A stretch of 28,135 bases of DNA from Phycisphaerales bacterium UBA7708 (GTDB lineage: Bacteria > Planctomycetota > Phycisphaerae > Sedimentisphaerales > Anaerohalosphaeraceae), in contig DLFY01000298.1 of assembly GCA_002482415.1 (NCBI GenBank), forward strand, positions 6,845 to 34,979. The letters are read 5' to 3'. Positions within the stretch are counted from its first letter, which is position 1. Every line of letters begins with the position of its first letter. The translations under genes were made by a program, and so were the position numbers. Below are positions 7,811-16,345 of the stretch, one piece after another. The notes under the pieces were generated by a model. It saw only the letters and a list, made by a program, of their open reading frames with translations, was not told the origin of the DNA and ran no database searches.

Positions 7811-8704
7811 ATGGCCAATGTGATATTACAGACGCAGATACCGAACACGAACGTCCGGCGGGGCAAAGTACGGGATGTGTATGATCTGGGCGACAAGATG
7901 CTGCTGGCGGCATCCGACCGGATTAGCGCCTTTGACGTGATCATGAAGACGGGTATTCCGCACAAAGGGCAGGTGCTGACGCAGATATCGAAGTTCTGGT
8001 TTGGGTTTTTGGCCGGCGTGGTAGAAAACCACCTGCTGTCGGATGACCCGAAGCAATATCCGACACCGTTCTGTAATTATGCCGAGCAGTTGGTCGGGCG
8101 GTCCATGCTGGTCAAAAAGACGCAGGTGCTGCCGGTGGAGTGCATCGTGCGCGGGTATATCACCGGTTCAGGCTGCAAGGAATATCAGAAGCAGGGGACG
8201 GTCTGCGGGATTAAGCTGCCGGCGGGACTGCGGCAGTGCGATAAACTGCCGGAACCGATTTTTACGCCCTCGACCAAGGCCGAGCAGGGGCAGCACGACG
8301 AAAATATCAGCTTTGAGGAAGCAGTCAAGACTTTAGGACAACAAAAGGCCGAGTATGTCCGCGATAAGAGCATTGAGGTCTTTAAAAAGGCCAGTGAATA
8401 CGCAGAGTCGCGAGGGATTATTCTGGCGGATACGAAATTTGAATGGGGTGAGATTGACGGACGGATTATCCTGATTGATGAGGTATTGACCCCGGATTCA
8501 TCGCGATTCTGGCCTGCGGATAAATATCAGCCGGGGCGGGACCAGGAAAGTTTTGATAAGCAGTTTGTCCGGAATTATCTGGAAGATATCAAGTTTAACA
8601 AGTCCGGTCCGGGAGTAGAGCTGCCTGCTGATATTGTTGCCAAGACCCAGGCCAAGTATATCGAGGCTTATGAGAAGCTGACGGGCAAGAAGTTTGCAGT
8701 TTAA
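7811..8704 (+). CDS. purC: Phosphoribosylaminoimidazole-succinocarboxamide (SAICAR) synthase
   Basis: PurC (297 residues) joins aspartate to CAIR with ATP in purine biosynthesis, in the cytoplasm. Seen: RGKVRDVYDLGD and the ATP-site ASDRISAFDVIM near residues 17-45, VECIVRGYITGSGCKEYQ, then PIFTPSTKAEQGQHDENISF, and DTKFEWGEIDG with DEVLTPDSSRFW toward the C-terminus, all signature blocks. At about 300 residues it is the long form shared with yeast Ade1 and several bacterial phyla, not the 237-residue E. coli form. The second ATG (7811) is chosen: GGAG at 7800-7803 is seven bases before it but only one base before the ATG at 7805. No other purine gene is nearby; the next gene is an ABC ATPase 16 bases downstream. 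Confidence 0.96.
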   Translation: MANVILQTQIPNTNVRRGKVRDVYDLGDKMLLAASDRISAFDVIMKTGIPHKGQVLTQISKFWFGFLAGVVENHLLSDDPKQYPTPFCNYAEQLVGRSMLVKKTQVLPVECIVRGYITGSGCKEYQKQGTVCGIKLPAGLRQCDKLPEPIFTPSTKAEQGQHDENISFEEAVKTLGQQKAEYVRDKSIEVFKKASEYAESRGIILADTKFEWGEIDGRIILIDEVLTPDSSRFWPADKYQPGRDQESFDKQFVRNYLEDIKFNKSGPGVELPADIVAKTQAKYIEAYEKLTGKKFAV

Positions 8705-8720
8705 GGCCCGGAATGCTGAT

Positions 8721-9518
8721 ATGAGGTCGCAATCCCGAGAATCTCCAGCGGTTATTGAGCTATCCAATGTCCATTTTATCCGGCAGGATAAGACGATTCT
8801 GTCTGGAATTGACTGGCGGATTGCGCCGGGGGAACATTGGGCGATTATGGGGGCCAATGGCTCGGGCAAGACGACGCTGCTGAAGATCATTACCGGCTAT
8901 GAGTGGCCGACGTTTGGGCAGGTGACGGTATTGGGCCAGCGGTTCGGCCAGACCAATATTCGGGAACTGCGAAAGCTGGTCGGGTGGGTCAGTTCGTCGA
9001 TTGAACAACGGCTGCCGGCTGAGGATAAGGCTCTGGATATCGCGGCGTCGGGGATTGAGGCATCGCTGGGGCTGTTTCGGACATTTACCTCGGCTGAATA
9101 TGAGCGGGCCATGGAGGCACTGGCGATGCTGAAAGCACAAGTGATTGCGCAACAACGATTTGGAACACTATCACAGGGAGAACAGCAGAAGGTGCTGATT
9201 GCCCGGGCACTGGTCAACCAGCCAAAGGTGCTGATTCTGGATGAACCCTGTGCGGGTCTGGACCCTGCGGCAAGGGTTCGTTTTTTGAAGGATTTGGAGC
9301 ATTTTGCGGGGATGGCACAGGCGCCGTCAATGATTATGGTCACTCATCATATTGAGGAAATCGGACCCTGGACGTCGGGTGTATTGCTGCTCAAAGAGGG
9401 TCGGATTATGCAATCCGGGACTGCCGATGAGGTGTTAAATACGAAAAATATAACGGAATTATTTGATTTTCCGTGCGAAGTGAAACAAAATTTGCACCGG
9501 CGGCATCTGATAGTCTGA
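8721..9518 (+). CDS. ABC transporter-type ATPase, stand-alone
   Basis: A 265-residue single nucleotide-binding domain. Seen: Walker A GANGSGKT at 44-51, signature LSQGEQQKV at 150-158, Walker B VLILDEP at 170-176 followed by a D-loop (AGLD), and the switch histidine in MVTHH near 209. The ATG at 8721 is used; an in-frame TTG at 8694 would overlap purC by 11 bases. No permease or binding protein lies beside it. The sequence around IEEIGPWTSGVLLLKEGRI resembles the ModF/PhrA-like and YlmA-like subgroup of soluble ABC ATPases, whose role is not settled. It probably reads through from purC. A transport role cannot be claimed from context. Confidence 0.87.
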   Translation: MRSQSRESPAVIELSNVHFIRQDKTILSGIDWRIAPGEHWAIMGANGSGKTTLLKIITGYEWPTFGQVTVLGQRFGQTNIRELRKLVGWVSSSIEQRLPAEDKALDIAASGIEASLGLFRTFTSAEYERAMEALAMLKAQVIAQQRFGTLSQGEQQKVLIARALVNQPKVLILDEPCAGLDPAARVRFLKDLEHFAGMAQAPSMIMVTHHIEEIGPWTSGVLLLKEGRIMQSGTADEVLNTKNITELFDFPCEVKQNLHRRHLIV

Positions 9519-9548
9519 TTTTCCGCGAAACAGCGGGAAAAAATTTTT
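9519..9548 (+). terminator. Intrinsic terminator after the ABC ATPase gene
   Basis: TTTTCCGC at 9519-9526 pairs with GCGGGAAAA at 9533-9541 (one bulged G), the loop is six bases, and five T follow at 9544-9548 after two further A. It starts directly behind the stop codon and separates this operon from the arabinofuranosidase operon. Confidence 0.65.
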
Positions 9549-9574
9549 GCTTTTACTGTACTATACTGTACTAT
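9547..9574 (+). promoter_or_regulatory. Candidate promoter with 10-bp tandem repeat, arabinofuranosidase operon
   Basis: ACTGTACTAT is repeated twice head to tail at 9555-9574, giving two overlapping -10-like hexamers, TATACT (9562-9567) and TACTAT (9569-9574). TTGCTT at 9547-9552 is a moderate -35 with a 16-base spacer to the second one. The promoter is weakly supported; the tandem repeat is exact. Confidence 0.4.
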
Positions 9575-9575
9575 A

Positions 9576-9587
9576 TCGCAAATGCGA
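9576..9587. promoter_or_regulatory. Operator-like palindrome upstream of the arabinofuranosidase operon
   Basis: TCGCA-AA-TGCGA is a perfect inverted repeat with 5-bp arms and a 2-bp centre, two bases downstream of the candidate -10, where a repressor would block initiation. The form fits dimeric regulators such as LacI- or GntR-type proteins. No regulator gene of those types is in the window. Confidence 0.45.
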
Positions 9588-9720
9588 ATGGTAAATAATT
9601 CGACAAGGTCAAGCGGAGGTTTTTATGGCATAGGCTTTTTCTCGTGATCAAAAAGGCAAGTCGAACCAAAAATTCACTGCATAATACAGGACATATAAAC
9701 ATCAATAACAAGGAGAACAC

Positions 9721-11301
9721 ATGATGAAGATGGTACGATGGGCGGTATTGGCAAGCGTAATCACAGTAACCGGGCTGGCAATGGCGGGGACGACGATTCA
9801 TTCCGGGCCGGAGAAGATCAATACTCTGGTGATTGATGCCTCCAAAGGAACTTCGACGATTGAACCTGAGATTTACGGGCATTTTGCTGAGCACCTGGGT
9901 CGGTGTGTGTATGAGGGATTCTGGGTAGGTGAGGATTCGTCGATTCCGAATGTGCGCGGGATTCGGACGGATGTGGTGGAGGCGCTGAAAAAGCTGAATA
10001 TTCCGGTGCTGCGTTGGCCGGGCGGATGTTTTGCGGATGAATATCACTGGAAGGACGGCATCGGGCCGCGGGACAAACGGCCGAAAATGGTCAATACCCA
10101 CTGGGGCATGGTCACAGAGACCAACGCCTTCGGTACGCATGAGTTCCTGGACCTGTGCGAGATGCTGGGCTGCGAGGCCTATATCGCCGGCAATGTCGGC
10201 TCCGGCACGGTGGAGGAACTGCAGGACTGGATTGAGTATATGACCTTTGACGGGGACAGCGAAATGGCGAATCTGCGGCGCGCCAATGGCCGTGAGAAGC
10301 CCTGGAAGATCAAGTATTTCGGTGTTGGCAATGAGAACTGGGGCTGCGGCGGCAACATGACGCCGGAATATTACTCCGATGTGTATAAACGCTATGCAAC
10401 CTATGTTCGGGATTATCCGGGCAGCCGGATTACCAAGGTCGCCTGCGGGCCGAACGGCGAAGATATGAAATGGGCCGAATCGATTATGAAAAATATCGGC
10501 ACGCAGATGGATGCATACGGGCAGCATTACTATGTGCGCGGGCTGGGATCCTGGGATCAGGGAAAGAAAGGCAGTGCCACGAACTTTGACGAGCGGGAAT
10601 GGTTTGCCCTGATGAAGAATACGCTGTATGTTGACAACCTCATCCGCGACAACAAGAAGATTATGGACCGATATGATCCCCGCGGGCGTGTGGATTTATA
10701 TATTGATGAGTACGGCACCTGGTGGGACGAGGAGCCGGGTACCAAGGCGGGATTTTTGTATCAGCAGAATACGCTGCGGGATGCGGTGTCTGCGGCGATT
10801 TATCTGAATACATTCAACAATCACAGCGATCGAGTCAAGATGTGCAACATCGCACAGATTAATAATGTGCTGCAGGCGATGATTCTGACGGACAGGGAAA
10901 AAATGCTGGTGACGCCGACGTATCATGTCTTTGAGATGTTCAAGGTGCACCAGGGGGCGGCACTGCTGAGCAGCGAACTGGCCTGCAACGGGTATCAGTC
11001 CGGCAATGACACGCTGCCGTCGCTGAATGTCTCCGCGTCCAAAGACAAGGCGGGGGTGATTCATATTACACTGGCCAATCTGGACCCGACCGTGCCGGCG
11101 GAACTGACCTGTGAGCTGAAGGGCGTAACAGTCAGGACAGTCAAGGGTCGGGTGCTGACGGATGAAAAGATGAATGCACATAACACCTTTGAAAAGCCCG
11201 ATGCGGTCAAGCCGGCGGAATACAAGGCATTTGAACTCAAAGACGGCAAGCTCCATGCAACACTGCCGTCCAAATCCGTTGTAGTCTTAACGATGGAATA
11301 A
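9721..11301 (+). CDS. Exported alpha-L-arabinofuranosidase, GH51
   Basis: A 526-residue secreted retaining arabinofuranosidase that removes terminal alpha-L-arabinofuranosyl residues from arabinan, arabinoxylan or their oligosaccharides. Residues 1-23 are a signal peptide ending in LAMAG. The (beta/alpha)8 domain starts at about 48 with [17 protein letters not shown], the typical GH51 opening, followed by [14 protein letters not shown] (97-110). The acid/base is Glu205 in GVGNENWG and the nucleophile Glu330 in [11 protein letters not shown]-terminal beta-sandwich (about 430-526) completes the family layout. The length is normal for bacterial GH51, many of which are cytoplasmic, so the signal peptide is notable. 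AAGGAG is six bases before the ATG. First gene of a three-gene operon; 28 bases separate it from the next. Confidence 0.95.
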   Translation: MMKMVRWAVLASVITVTGLAMAGTTIHSGPEKINTLVIDASKGTSTIEPEIYGHFAEHLGRCVYEGFWVGEDSSIPNVRGIRTDVVEALKKLNIPVLRWPGGCFADEYHWKDGIGPRDKRPKMVNTHWGMVTETNAFGTHEFLDLCEMLGCEAYIAGNVGSGTVEELQDWIEYMTFDGDSEMANLRRANGREKPWKIKYFGVGNENWGCGGNMTPEYYSDVYKRYATYVRDYPGSRITKVACGPNGEDMKWAESIMKNIGTQMDAYGQHYYVRGLGSWDQGKKGSATNFDEREWFALMKNTLYVDNLIRDNKKIMDRYDPRGRVDLYIDEYGTWWDEEPGTKAGFLYQQNTLRDAVSAAIYLNTFNNHSDRVKMCNIAQINNVLQAMILTDREKMLVTPTYHVFEMFKVHQGAALLSSELACNGYQSGNDTLPSLNVSASKDKAGVIHITLANLDPTVPAELTCELKGVTVRTVKGRVLTDEKMNAHNTFEKPDAVKPAEYKAFELKDGKLHATLPSKSVVVLTME

Positions 11302-11329
11302 AAATTCTGATATGATAAAGGATCAAAAC

Positions 11330-13831
11330 ATGCGACATGCTGCATTCCGAATGCGGATCGCGGTGGCCTGTGCGATGGGCCTGATGGGATTGCATCAGGC
11401 GGCACAGGCAGTGCGAGTGGATATCAAGGCGGATGGAAAACAAGTTCAGGTCAGTCCCGACCTGTATGGGATTTTTTATGAGGAAATCAATCATGCCGGT
11501 GACGGGGGTTTGTATGCGGACATGGTGCAGAACCGTTCATTTGAGGAGCATCTGCCTCCGGGAAATGCCCGCGTGGAAAACGGCGGTCTGATTACCAACA
11601 ACGGCTGGCGTTACAACAAGTGGGTCAAGTCCGACCTGCATGCATGGTCCAAAGTCGAGCAGGGGGACGCGAAGGTTGCGATTCGAGTGGATGATGCTAA
11701 TCCGCTGAATGACAAGACACCGCTGTCGATGCGGGTTGAGGTCGAGTCTGCGGGCGGCTTTGCCGGTGTGGCCAATGAAGGCTACTGGGGAATGTCGGTT
11801 CGCAAGGGCCAAACCTATCATCTGAGCTTTTATGCCCGCAGTGACAGCGGACATAAGGCGGATGTGACGGTGCGCCTCGAAAAGGCGGACGGCAGTGCGG
11901 TTTATGCCCAAACGACAGCAGCCGGTGTCGGCGGCGACTGGAAGCGTTATACATGCAGCCTCAAAGCCGATGCGACCGATGCCAAATCCCGGCTGGCGAT
12001 GGGCTTTTCCAAACCGGGTGTGATGTGGCTGGATATGGTGTCGCTGTTTCCGGAAAATACCTACAAGAAGCGGCCCGGCGGTCTGCGTGAAGACCTTGTG
12101 GCGATGCTGCAGGGGCTTCGTCCTGCGTTTTTGCGGTTTCCGGGCGGATGCGTGGTGGAAGGCTGTACGCTGGAAAACCGGATTCAGTGGAAGAAGACCA
12201 TCGGCGATATTGCCGAGCGGCCGGGACACTGGGACCTGTGGGGCTATCGGGCAACCGACGGCCTTGGCTATCATGAATTTCTGCAACTGGCCGAAGACCT
12301 GGGCGCGGCGCCGATGTATGTGGTCAATGTCGGTATGAGTTGTCAGGGGCGCCATCCCGAATTTGCAAAGGATGCCGCAGAACTGAATGACTATGTCCAG
12401 GATGCACTCGATGCACTGGATTACGCGATGGCCCCGACTTCGAATCCGTGGGGTGCGATGCGGGCTAAAAACGGTCATCCGGAACCGTTTACAATCAAAT
12501 ACGTCGAAATCGGCAATGAAAACGGCGGTGAGGTCTATCACAAACATTATGCGGTTTTTTATGATGCGATTAAGAAAAAATATCCGCAGATCATCACCAT
12601 TGCCGACCAGCCGATTCCCAATGCACCGATGGAAATTGTGGATGAGCATTTTTATGTGGCGCCAAGCTGGTTTTTCAGCAATGCTGATCGCTATGACAGT
12701 TATGACCGCCAAGGGCCGAAGATTTATGTCGGCGAGTATGCCGTCAATCGCGATGTGCGTTCGGGCAATCTGCTGGGGGCGCTGTCGGAAGCGGCCTGGA
12801 TGATGGGCATGGAGCGCAACAGCGATATCGTGGTGATGGCGTCGTATGCCCCGCTGTTTGAAAACGTCAACGACCGCGAATGGCCGGTCAACCTGATTCG
12901 GTTTGACAGTTCTCGCGTGCTGGGTCGCAGTTCCTACTATGTCCAGAAGATGTTTGCCGACCATAAGCCCTCGACGATTGTCCAGACAGAAGTGGCTGCT
13001 TCGGATATCAAAGAAGATGCCCCGCAGGGCCGGATAGGGCTGCGAACCTGGCTGGCGGATGCCGAATACAAAGACATTCGTGTCACGCAGGGCGATAAGG
13101 TGCTGTACGCATCTGATTTTTCAAAAGAAGCCGCCGGCTGGAAACCCATCATTGGGCAGTGGTCGGTTGAAAACGGTGTTTATCGTCAGCCGGATGCGCG
13201 TGCTCAGGATACCCTGACAGTGCTTGGCGAGACGACCTGGGCGGATTATACCATCGAGCTGAAGGCCAAACGCAATGCGGGGGCTGAGGGCTTTATGGTG
13301 GTCTTTCGCAATAACGACCAGCACTGGCTGCAATGGAACTGCGGCGGCTGGATGAATACCAAGCATGCCATTCAGGCCGTTGAAGGCGGCGATGCCCGGA
13401 TTCTGACCGAAAAGGCCGGCAGCATCGAGGCGGGACGCTGGTATGATGTCAGGATTGTCCTGTCCGGCAAGCGTGTGCAGTGTTATCTGGACGGCCAGCT
13501 CATTCACGACATTCAGGCGAGCAATCCCGTCAGCCGGACGTTTTTTGCCAATGCGGGTTTTGAAGAATCCAGCGGCGATCTGATTGTCAAACTGTGCAAC
13601 GCCTCCGCTGAGCCTGTGCCGGCCGAGATTGCGGTTGCAGGTGTCGATGAGGTGAAGACCAAAGCGAAGGTGATTACGCTGACCGGTACCGGGCCGACGG
13701 ATGAAAATACGCTGGATGAGCCGATGCGTGTTGCCCCGGTCGAAACGACCTTTGACGGCGCGGGCAAGTCGTTTGTGTATCCTGTCAGGCCGTGGTCTGT
13801 GACGATTCTGCGAATCCCGGCAAAACGCTAA
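11330..13831 (+). CDS. Modular exported GH51 alpha-L-arabinofuranosidase with CBM-like and jelly-roll insert domains
   Basis: An 833-residue secreted protein. The ATG at 11330 is preferred over 11312 because AAAGGA precedes it and a normal signal peptide results (to about residue 27, HQAAQA). GH51 opening: PDLYGIFYEEINHAGDGGLY. A carbohydrate-binding-like beta-sandwich (CBM4_9 type, about 100-240: YWGMSVRKGQTYHLSFYARS) is inserted before the barrel. The catalytic domain has FLRFPGGCVVEG, acid/base Glu397 in EIGNENGG and nucleophile Glu469 in YVGEYAVNRD. The C-terminal sandwich is interrupted at about 560-750 by a LamG/DUF1080-like jelly roll (YASDFSKEAAGWKPIIGQWS, then RWYDVRIVLSG and CYLDGQ). 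The role is release of arabinose from a large polymer, with the extra domains holding substrate. Substrate specificity cannot be read from sequence. Confidence 0.92.
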   Translation: MRHAAFRMRIAVACAMGLMGLHQAAQAVRVDIKADGKQVQVSPDLYGIFYEEINHAGDGGLYADMVQNRSFEEHLPPGNARVENGGLITNNGWRYNKWVKSDLHAWSKVEQGDAKVAIRVDDANPLNDKTPLSMRVEVESAGGFAGVANEGYWGMSVRKGQTYHLSFYARSDSGHKADVTVRLEKADGSAVYAQTTAAGVGGDWKRYTCSLKADATDAKSRLAMGFSKPGVMWLDMVSLFPENTYKKRPGGLREDLVAMLQGLRPAFLRFPGGCVVEGCTLENRIQWKKTIGDIAERPGHWDLWGYRATDGLGYHEFLQLAEDLGAAPMYVVNVGMSCQGRHPEFAKDAAELNDYVQDALDALDYAMAPTSNPWGAMRAKNGHPEPFTIKYVEIGNENGGEVYHKHYAVFYDAIKKKYPQIITIADQPIPNAPMEIVDEHFYVAPSWFFSNADRYDSYDRQGPKIYVGEYAVNRDVRSGNLLGALSEAAWMMGMERNSDIVVMASYAPLFENVNDREWPVNLIRFDSSRVLGRSSYYVQKMFADHKPSTIVQTEVAASDIKEDAPQGRIGLRTWLADAEYKDIRVTQGDKVLYASDFSKEAAGWKPIIGQWSVENGVYRQPDARAQDTLTVLGETTWADYTIELKAKRNAGAEGFMVVFRNNDQHWLQWNCGGWMNTKHAIQAVEGGDARILTEKAGSIEAGRWYDVRIVLSGKRVQCYLDGQLIHDIQASNPVSRTFFANAGFEESSGDLIVKLCNASAEPVPAEIAVAGVDEVKTKAKVITLTGTGPTDENTLDEPMRVAPVETTFDGAGKSFVYPVRPWSVTILRIPAKR

Positions 13832-13867
13832 GAGAACATCCATCTCAAAGAGAATGAGGATGCGATT

Positions 13868-16213
13868 ATGAAAACGTATATATTGATTTGTCTGTTGACC
13901 GTGCTGTCAGCCTGCAGTTGGGCGGTGGTTGCGGAAAGTACGCAGCCGAAAATAAAAATAGCTCCCAGGACTCCGATTGAGGCGTATGCATTTAATTTAC
14001 ATGATGTTCGTCTGCTGGACGGCCCCTTCAGGGCGGCCATGGAGCGTGATGCGATCTATCTGCTGACACTGGAGCCGGATCGTCTGCTGGCGTGGTTTCG
14101 CAAAGAGGCCGGACTGGAACCCAAAGGCGAAGTCTATGGCGGATGGGAATCGCAGGGCGTGGCAGGTCATTGCCTGGGTCACTACCTGTCGGCCTGTGCC
14201 CTGATGTATGCCTCCAGCAATGATGAGCGCTTTAAGGAACGCGCCGCCTATATCGTCGATGAGATGGCCCTGTGTCAGGATAAAAACGGCAACGGCTACG
14301 TGGCGGCGATTCCCGGCGGCAAGAAATGCTTTGAGGAGATTGCCCGCGGCGATGTGCGTTCCCAGGGTTTTGACCTGAACGGCCTGTGGGTACCCTGGTA
14401 CACGATTCACAAGGAAATGGCGGGGCTGCGCGATGTGTACCTGCTGTGTGATAATGCAAAGGCGCTGGAGGTCTGGATAAAATTCACGGACTGGGCTTAC
14501 ACGGTTACCGACAAGCTGACCGAGGCCCAGTGGCAAACCATGCTGGCCTGCGAGCAGGGCGGGATGAAGGAAACCTGTGCGGATTTGTATTCCATCACCG
14601 GCGATGAAAAGTACCTGACGCTGGCCGAGCGATTTACGCATAAATTCATCATGGACCCGCTGAGCCGCAAAGAAGACCGCCTTGCAGGGATTCACGCCAA
14701 TACGCAGGTGCCCAAAGTGATCGGTGCCGCCCGGCAGTATGAGCTGACCGGCAGCGACTATTATAAAACGATTGCCGAGTATTTCTGGGATCGCGTAGTG
14801 CATTATCACAGCTATGTCAACGGCGGCAACAGCGCCGACGAGCATTTCGGCCAGCCCGGCAAACTTAATGACCGGATGCACGACACCACCGAGACCTGCA
14901 ACACCTATAATATGCTCAAACTGACGATGCACCTGTTCAGTTGGCAGCCGACGGCGGCGCTGGGCGATTATTATGAGCGGGCGCTCTATAATCATATTCT
15001 GGCACACCAGCACCCTATGACCGGGATGTTCAAGTATAAGGGTTTTCTGGATATGCCCGCCCGCAAGAATTTCAGCGATCCGTTTAATTCATTCTGGTGC
15101 TGTGTCGGGACGGGGATGGAAAACCATGTCAAGTACGGCGAAAGCATTTATTATCACAAAGGCGACACGCTGTATGTCAATCTGTTTATCGCCTCCGAAT
15201 TGAACTGGCAGGATAAAGGCCTGAAGGTCAAACAGGAAACCGGCTTTCCCTACAGCGATACGGTCAAGCTGACCTTCAGTGGAGACAAAGCAGCAAAAGC
15301 TGCGGTGCTGATTCGCAAGCCTTATTGGACCGAAGGGATGACTGTAACGGTCAACGGCAAGGCTGTCGATGCGCAAGTCAACGCGGCGGGATTCGTCGCT
15401 GTTGAGCGGGACTATGCCGACGGCGATGTCATCGAACTGCGGCTGCCGATGAAGCTGCATATTCAGAGCATGCCGGATAATCCCAATCGCATCGCATTTC
15501 TGTACGGACCGACTCTGTTGTGTGCGGATCTGAACGGCAATCAGCCCACTCCGGCCCTGCTGGGTACGTATGAAGATCTGCTGAAAGCCTGCGAGCCTGT
15601 GGCCGGCAGGAAGATGGAATTTGAGGCCAAAGGGATTGCTCGCGTTCTGGGTGCCGATGGATGGAATGCGGCCGATATTCGACTGGTTCCGCATTTTGAA
15701 GTGGCCGACCAGCTTTATACCGTCTATATGGATATCTTCACGCCACAGCAGTGGGAAGCCAAGCAGAAAGAGTATCAGGAACAACTGCGCCTCCAGAAAG
15801 AACTGGAAGCCCGCACTGTGGATGTGCTGCTGATTGGCCAGATGCAGCCGGAACGTGACCATAATCTGGATGGTGACAAGACCGGCATTGGCGAGCATCT
15901 CGGCCGGAAATGGCGTCATGCCACAGACGGCGGATGGTTTGCATTTGATATGAAAGTCGTGCAGGATACTCCGTTGGTGCTCAGTGTGACATACTGGGGT
16001 GGCGACAGCGGACGGACATTTGATATTCTGATGGATGATGTCAAACTGACCACTCAGAAGCTCAATAACAACAAACCCGGTCAGTTTATGGATGTCCAGT
16101 ATGACATCCCGGCCGAGATGGTCAAAGGCAAGGATAAAATCCGGATTAAATTTGCCGCCCATCCCGGCAACTTCGCCGGCGGCATCTTTGATTGCCGTAT
16201 TCTGAAGAAATAG
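13868..16213 (+). CDS. GH127-family beta-L-arabinofuranosidase lipoprotein
   Basis: A 781-residue lipoprotein with lipobox L-S-A-C (Cys16). The catalytic (alpha/alpha)6 domain, formerly DUF1680, runs from about 40 to 560: LHDVRLLDGPFRAAMERD, then GGWESQGVAGHCLGHYLSA. The zinc-thiolate site known from Bifidobacterium HypBA1 is intact: Glu325 in SADEHFG, Glu342-x-Cys344 in TTETCNTYN, and Cys411-Cys412 in FWCCVGTGMENH, one of which is the nucleophile in that family. The long C-terminal part includes a basic/acidic helix near 620-650 and a beta-sandwich at about 660-781 (DGGWFAFDMKV, PGNFAGGIFDCRI) like DUF6805. Family members act on beta-L-arabinofuranosides, but relatives have other activities. 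Last gene of the operon, followed by a strong terminator. Confidence 0.92.
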   Translation: MKTYILICLLTVLSACSWAVVAESTQPKIKIAPRTPIEAYAFNLHDVRLLDGPFRAAMERDAIYLLTLEPDRLLAWFRKEAGLEPKGEVYGGWESQGVAGHCLGHYLSACALMYASSNDERFKERAAYIVDEMALCQDKNGNGYVAAIPGGKKCFEEIARGDVRSQGFDLNGLWVPWYTIHKEMAGLRDVYLLCDNAKALEVWIKFTDWAYTVTDKLTEAQWQTMLACEQGGMKETCADLYSITGDEKYLTLAERFTHKFIMDPLSRKEDRLAGIHANTQVPKVIGAARQYELTGSDYYKTIAEYFWDRVVHYHSYVNGGNSADEHFGQPGKLNDRMHDTTETCNTYNMLKLTMHLFSWQPTAALGDYYERALYNHILAHQHPMTGMFKYKGFLDMPARKNFSDPFNSFWCCVGTGMENHVKYGESIYYHKGDTLYVNLFIASELNWQDKGLKVKQETGFPYSDTVKLTFSGDKAAKAAVLIRKPYWTEGMTVTVNGKAVDAQVNAAGFVAVERDYADGDVIELRLPMKLHIQSMPDNPNRIAFLYGPTLLCADLNGNQPTPALLGTYEDLLKACEPVAGRKMEFEAKGIARVLGADGWNAADIRLVPHFEVADQLYTVYMDIFTPQQWEAKQKEYQEQLRLQKELEARTVDVLLIGQMQPERDHNLDGDKTGIGEHLGRKWRHATDGGWFAFDMKVVQDTPLVLSVTYWGGDSGRTFDILMDDVKLTTQKLNNNKPGQFMDVQYDIPAEMVKGKDKIRIKFAAHPGNFAGGIFDCRILKK

Positions 16214-16235
16214 CCATAGAATGGCGGATTTTACG

Positions 16236-16266
16236 GCGGTCCCGGTATGTGGGGGCCGCTTTTTTT
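16236..16266 (+). terminator. Strong intrinsic terminator closing the arabinofuranosidase operon
   Basis: GCGGTCCC at 16236-16243 pairs with GGGGCCGC at 16252-16259 (8 pairs, one of them G-T), the loop is eight bases, and seven T follow at 16260-16266. Confidence 0.85.
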
Positions 16267-16304
16267 ATGCGCCTGCCGCCGGGGGCTGGGCCGGATGAAT
16301 GCTG

Positions 16305-16333
16305 TTGCGTAATGTAGAGTTATGGATTAAAAT
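16305..16333 (+). promoter_or_regulatory. Candidate sigma70 promoter of the MFS-PHP-kinase operon
   Basis: TTGCGT at 16305-16310, a 17-base spacer and TAAAAT at 16328-16333. Transcription would begin near 16340, giving an almost leaderless message for the ATG at 16346, or a 20-base leader for the in-frame ATG at 16361, which has a GAAAG stretch before it. This makes the second ATG a serious alternative start. Confidence 0.42.
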
Positions 16334-16345
16334 GCTCTCTTTTAG

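Noticed and set aside
9588..9720. A riboswitch in the arabinofuranosidase leader
   Set aside because: I could not match it to any known riboswitch consensus; only the small hairpin and mini-ORF described in the findings are visible.
11537..12964. A 475-codon open frame on the minus strand inside the second GH51 gene
   Set aside because: The plus-strand frame carries catalytic motifs and a signal peptide; the minus frame is His/Arg/Gln-rich without recognisable domains, a typical mirror frame of GC-biased coding DNA.
13997..15013. A 338-codon minus-strand frame inside the GH127 gene
   Set aside because: It is antisense to the conserved zinc-site domain, has no ribosome site or known motif, and repeats the same mirror-frame pattern.
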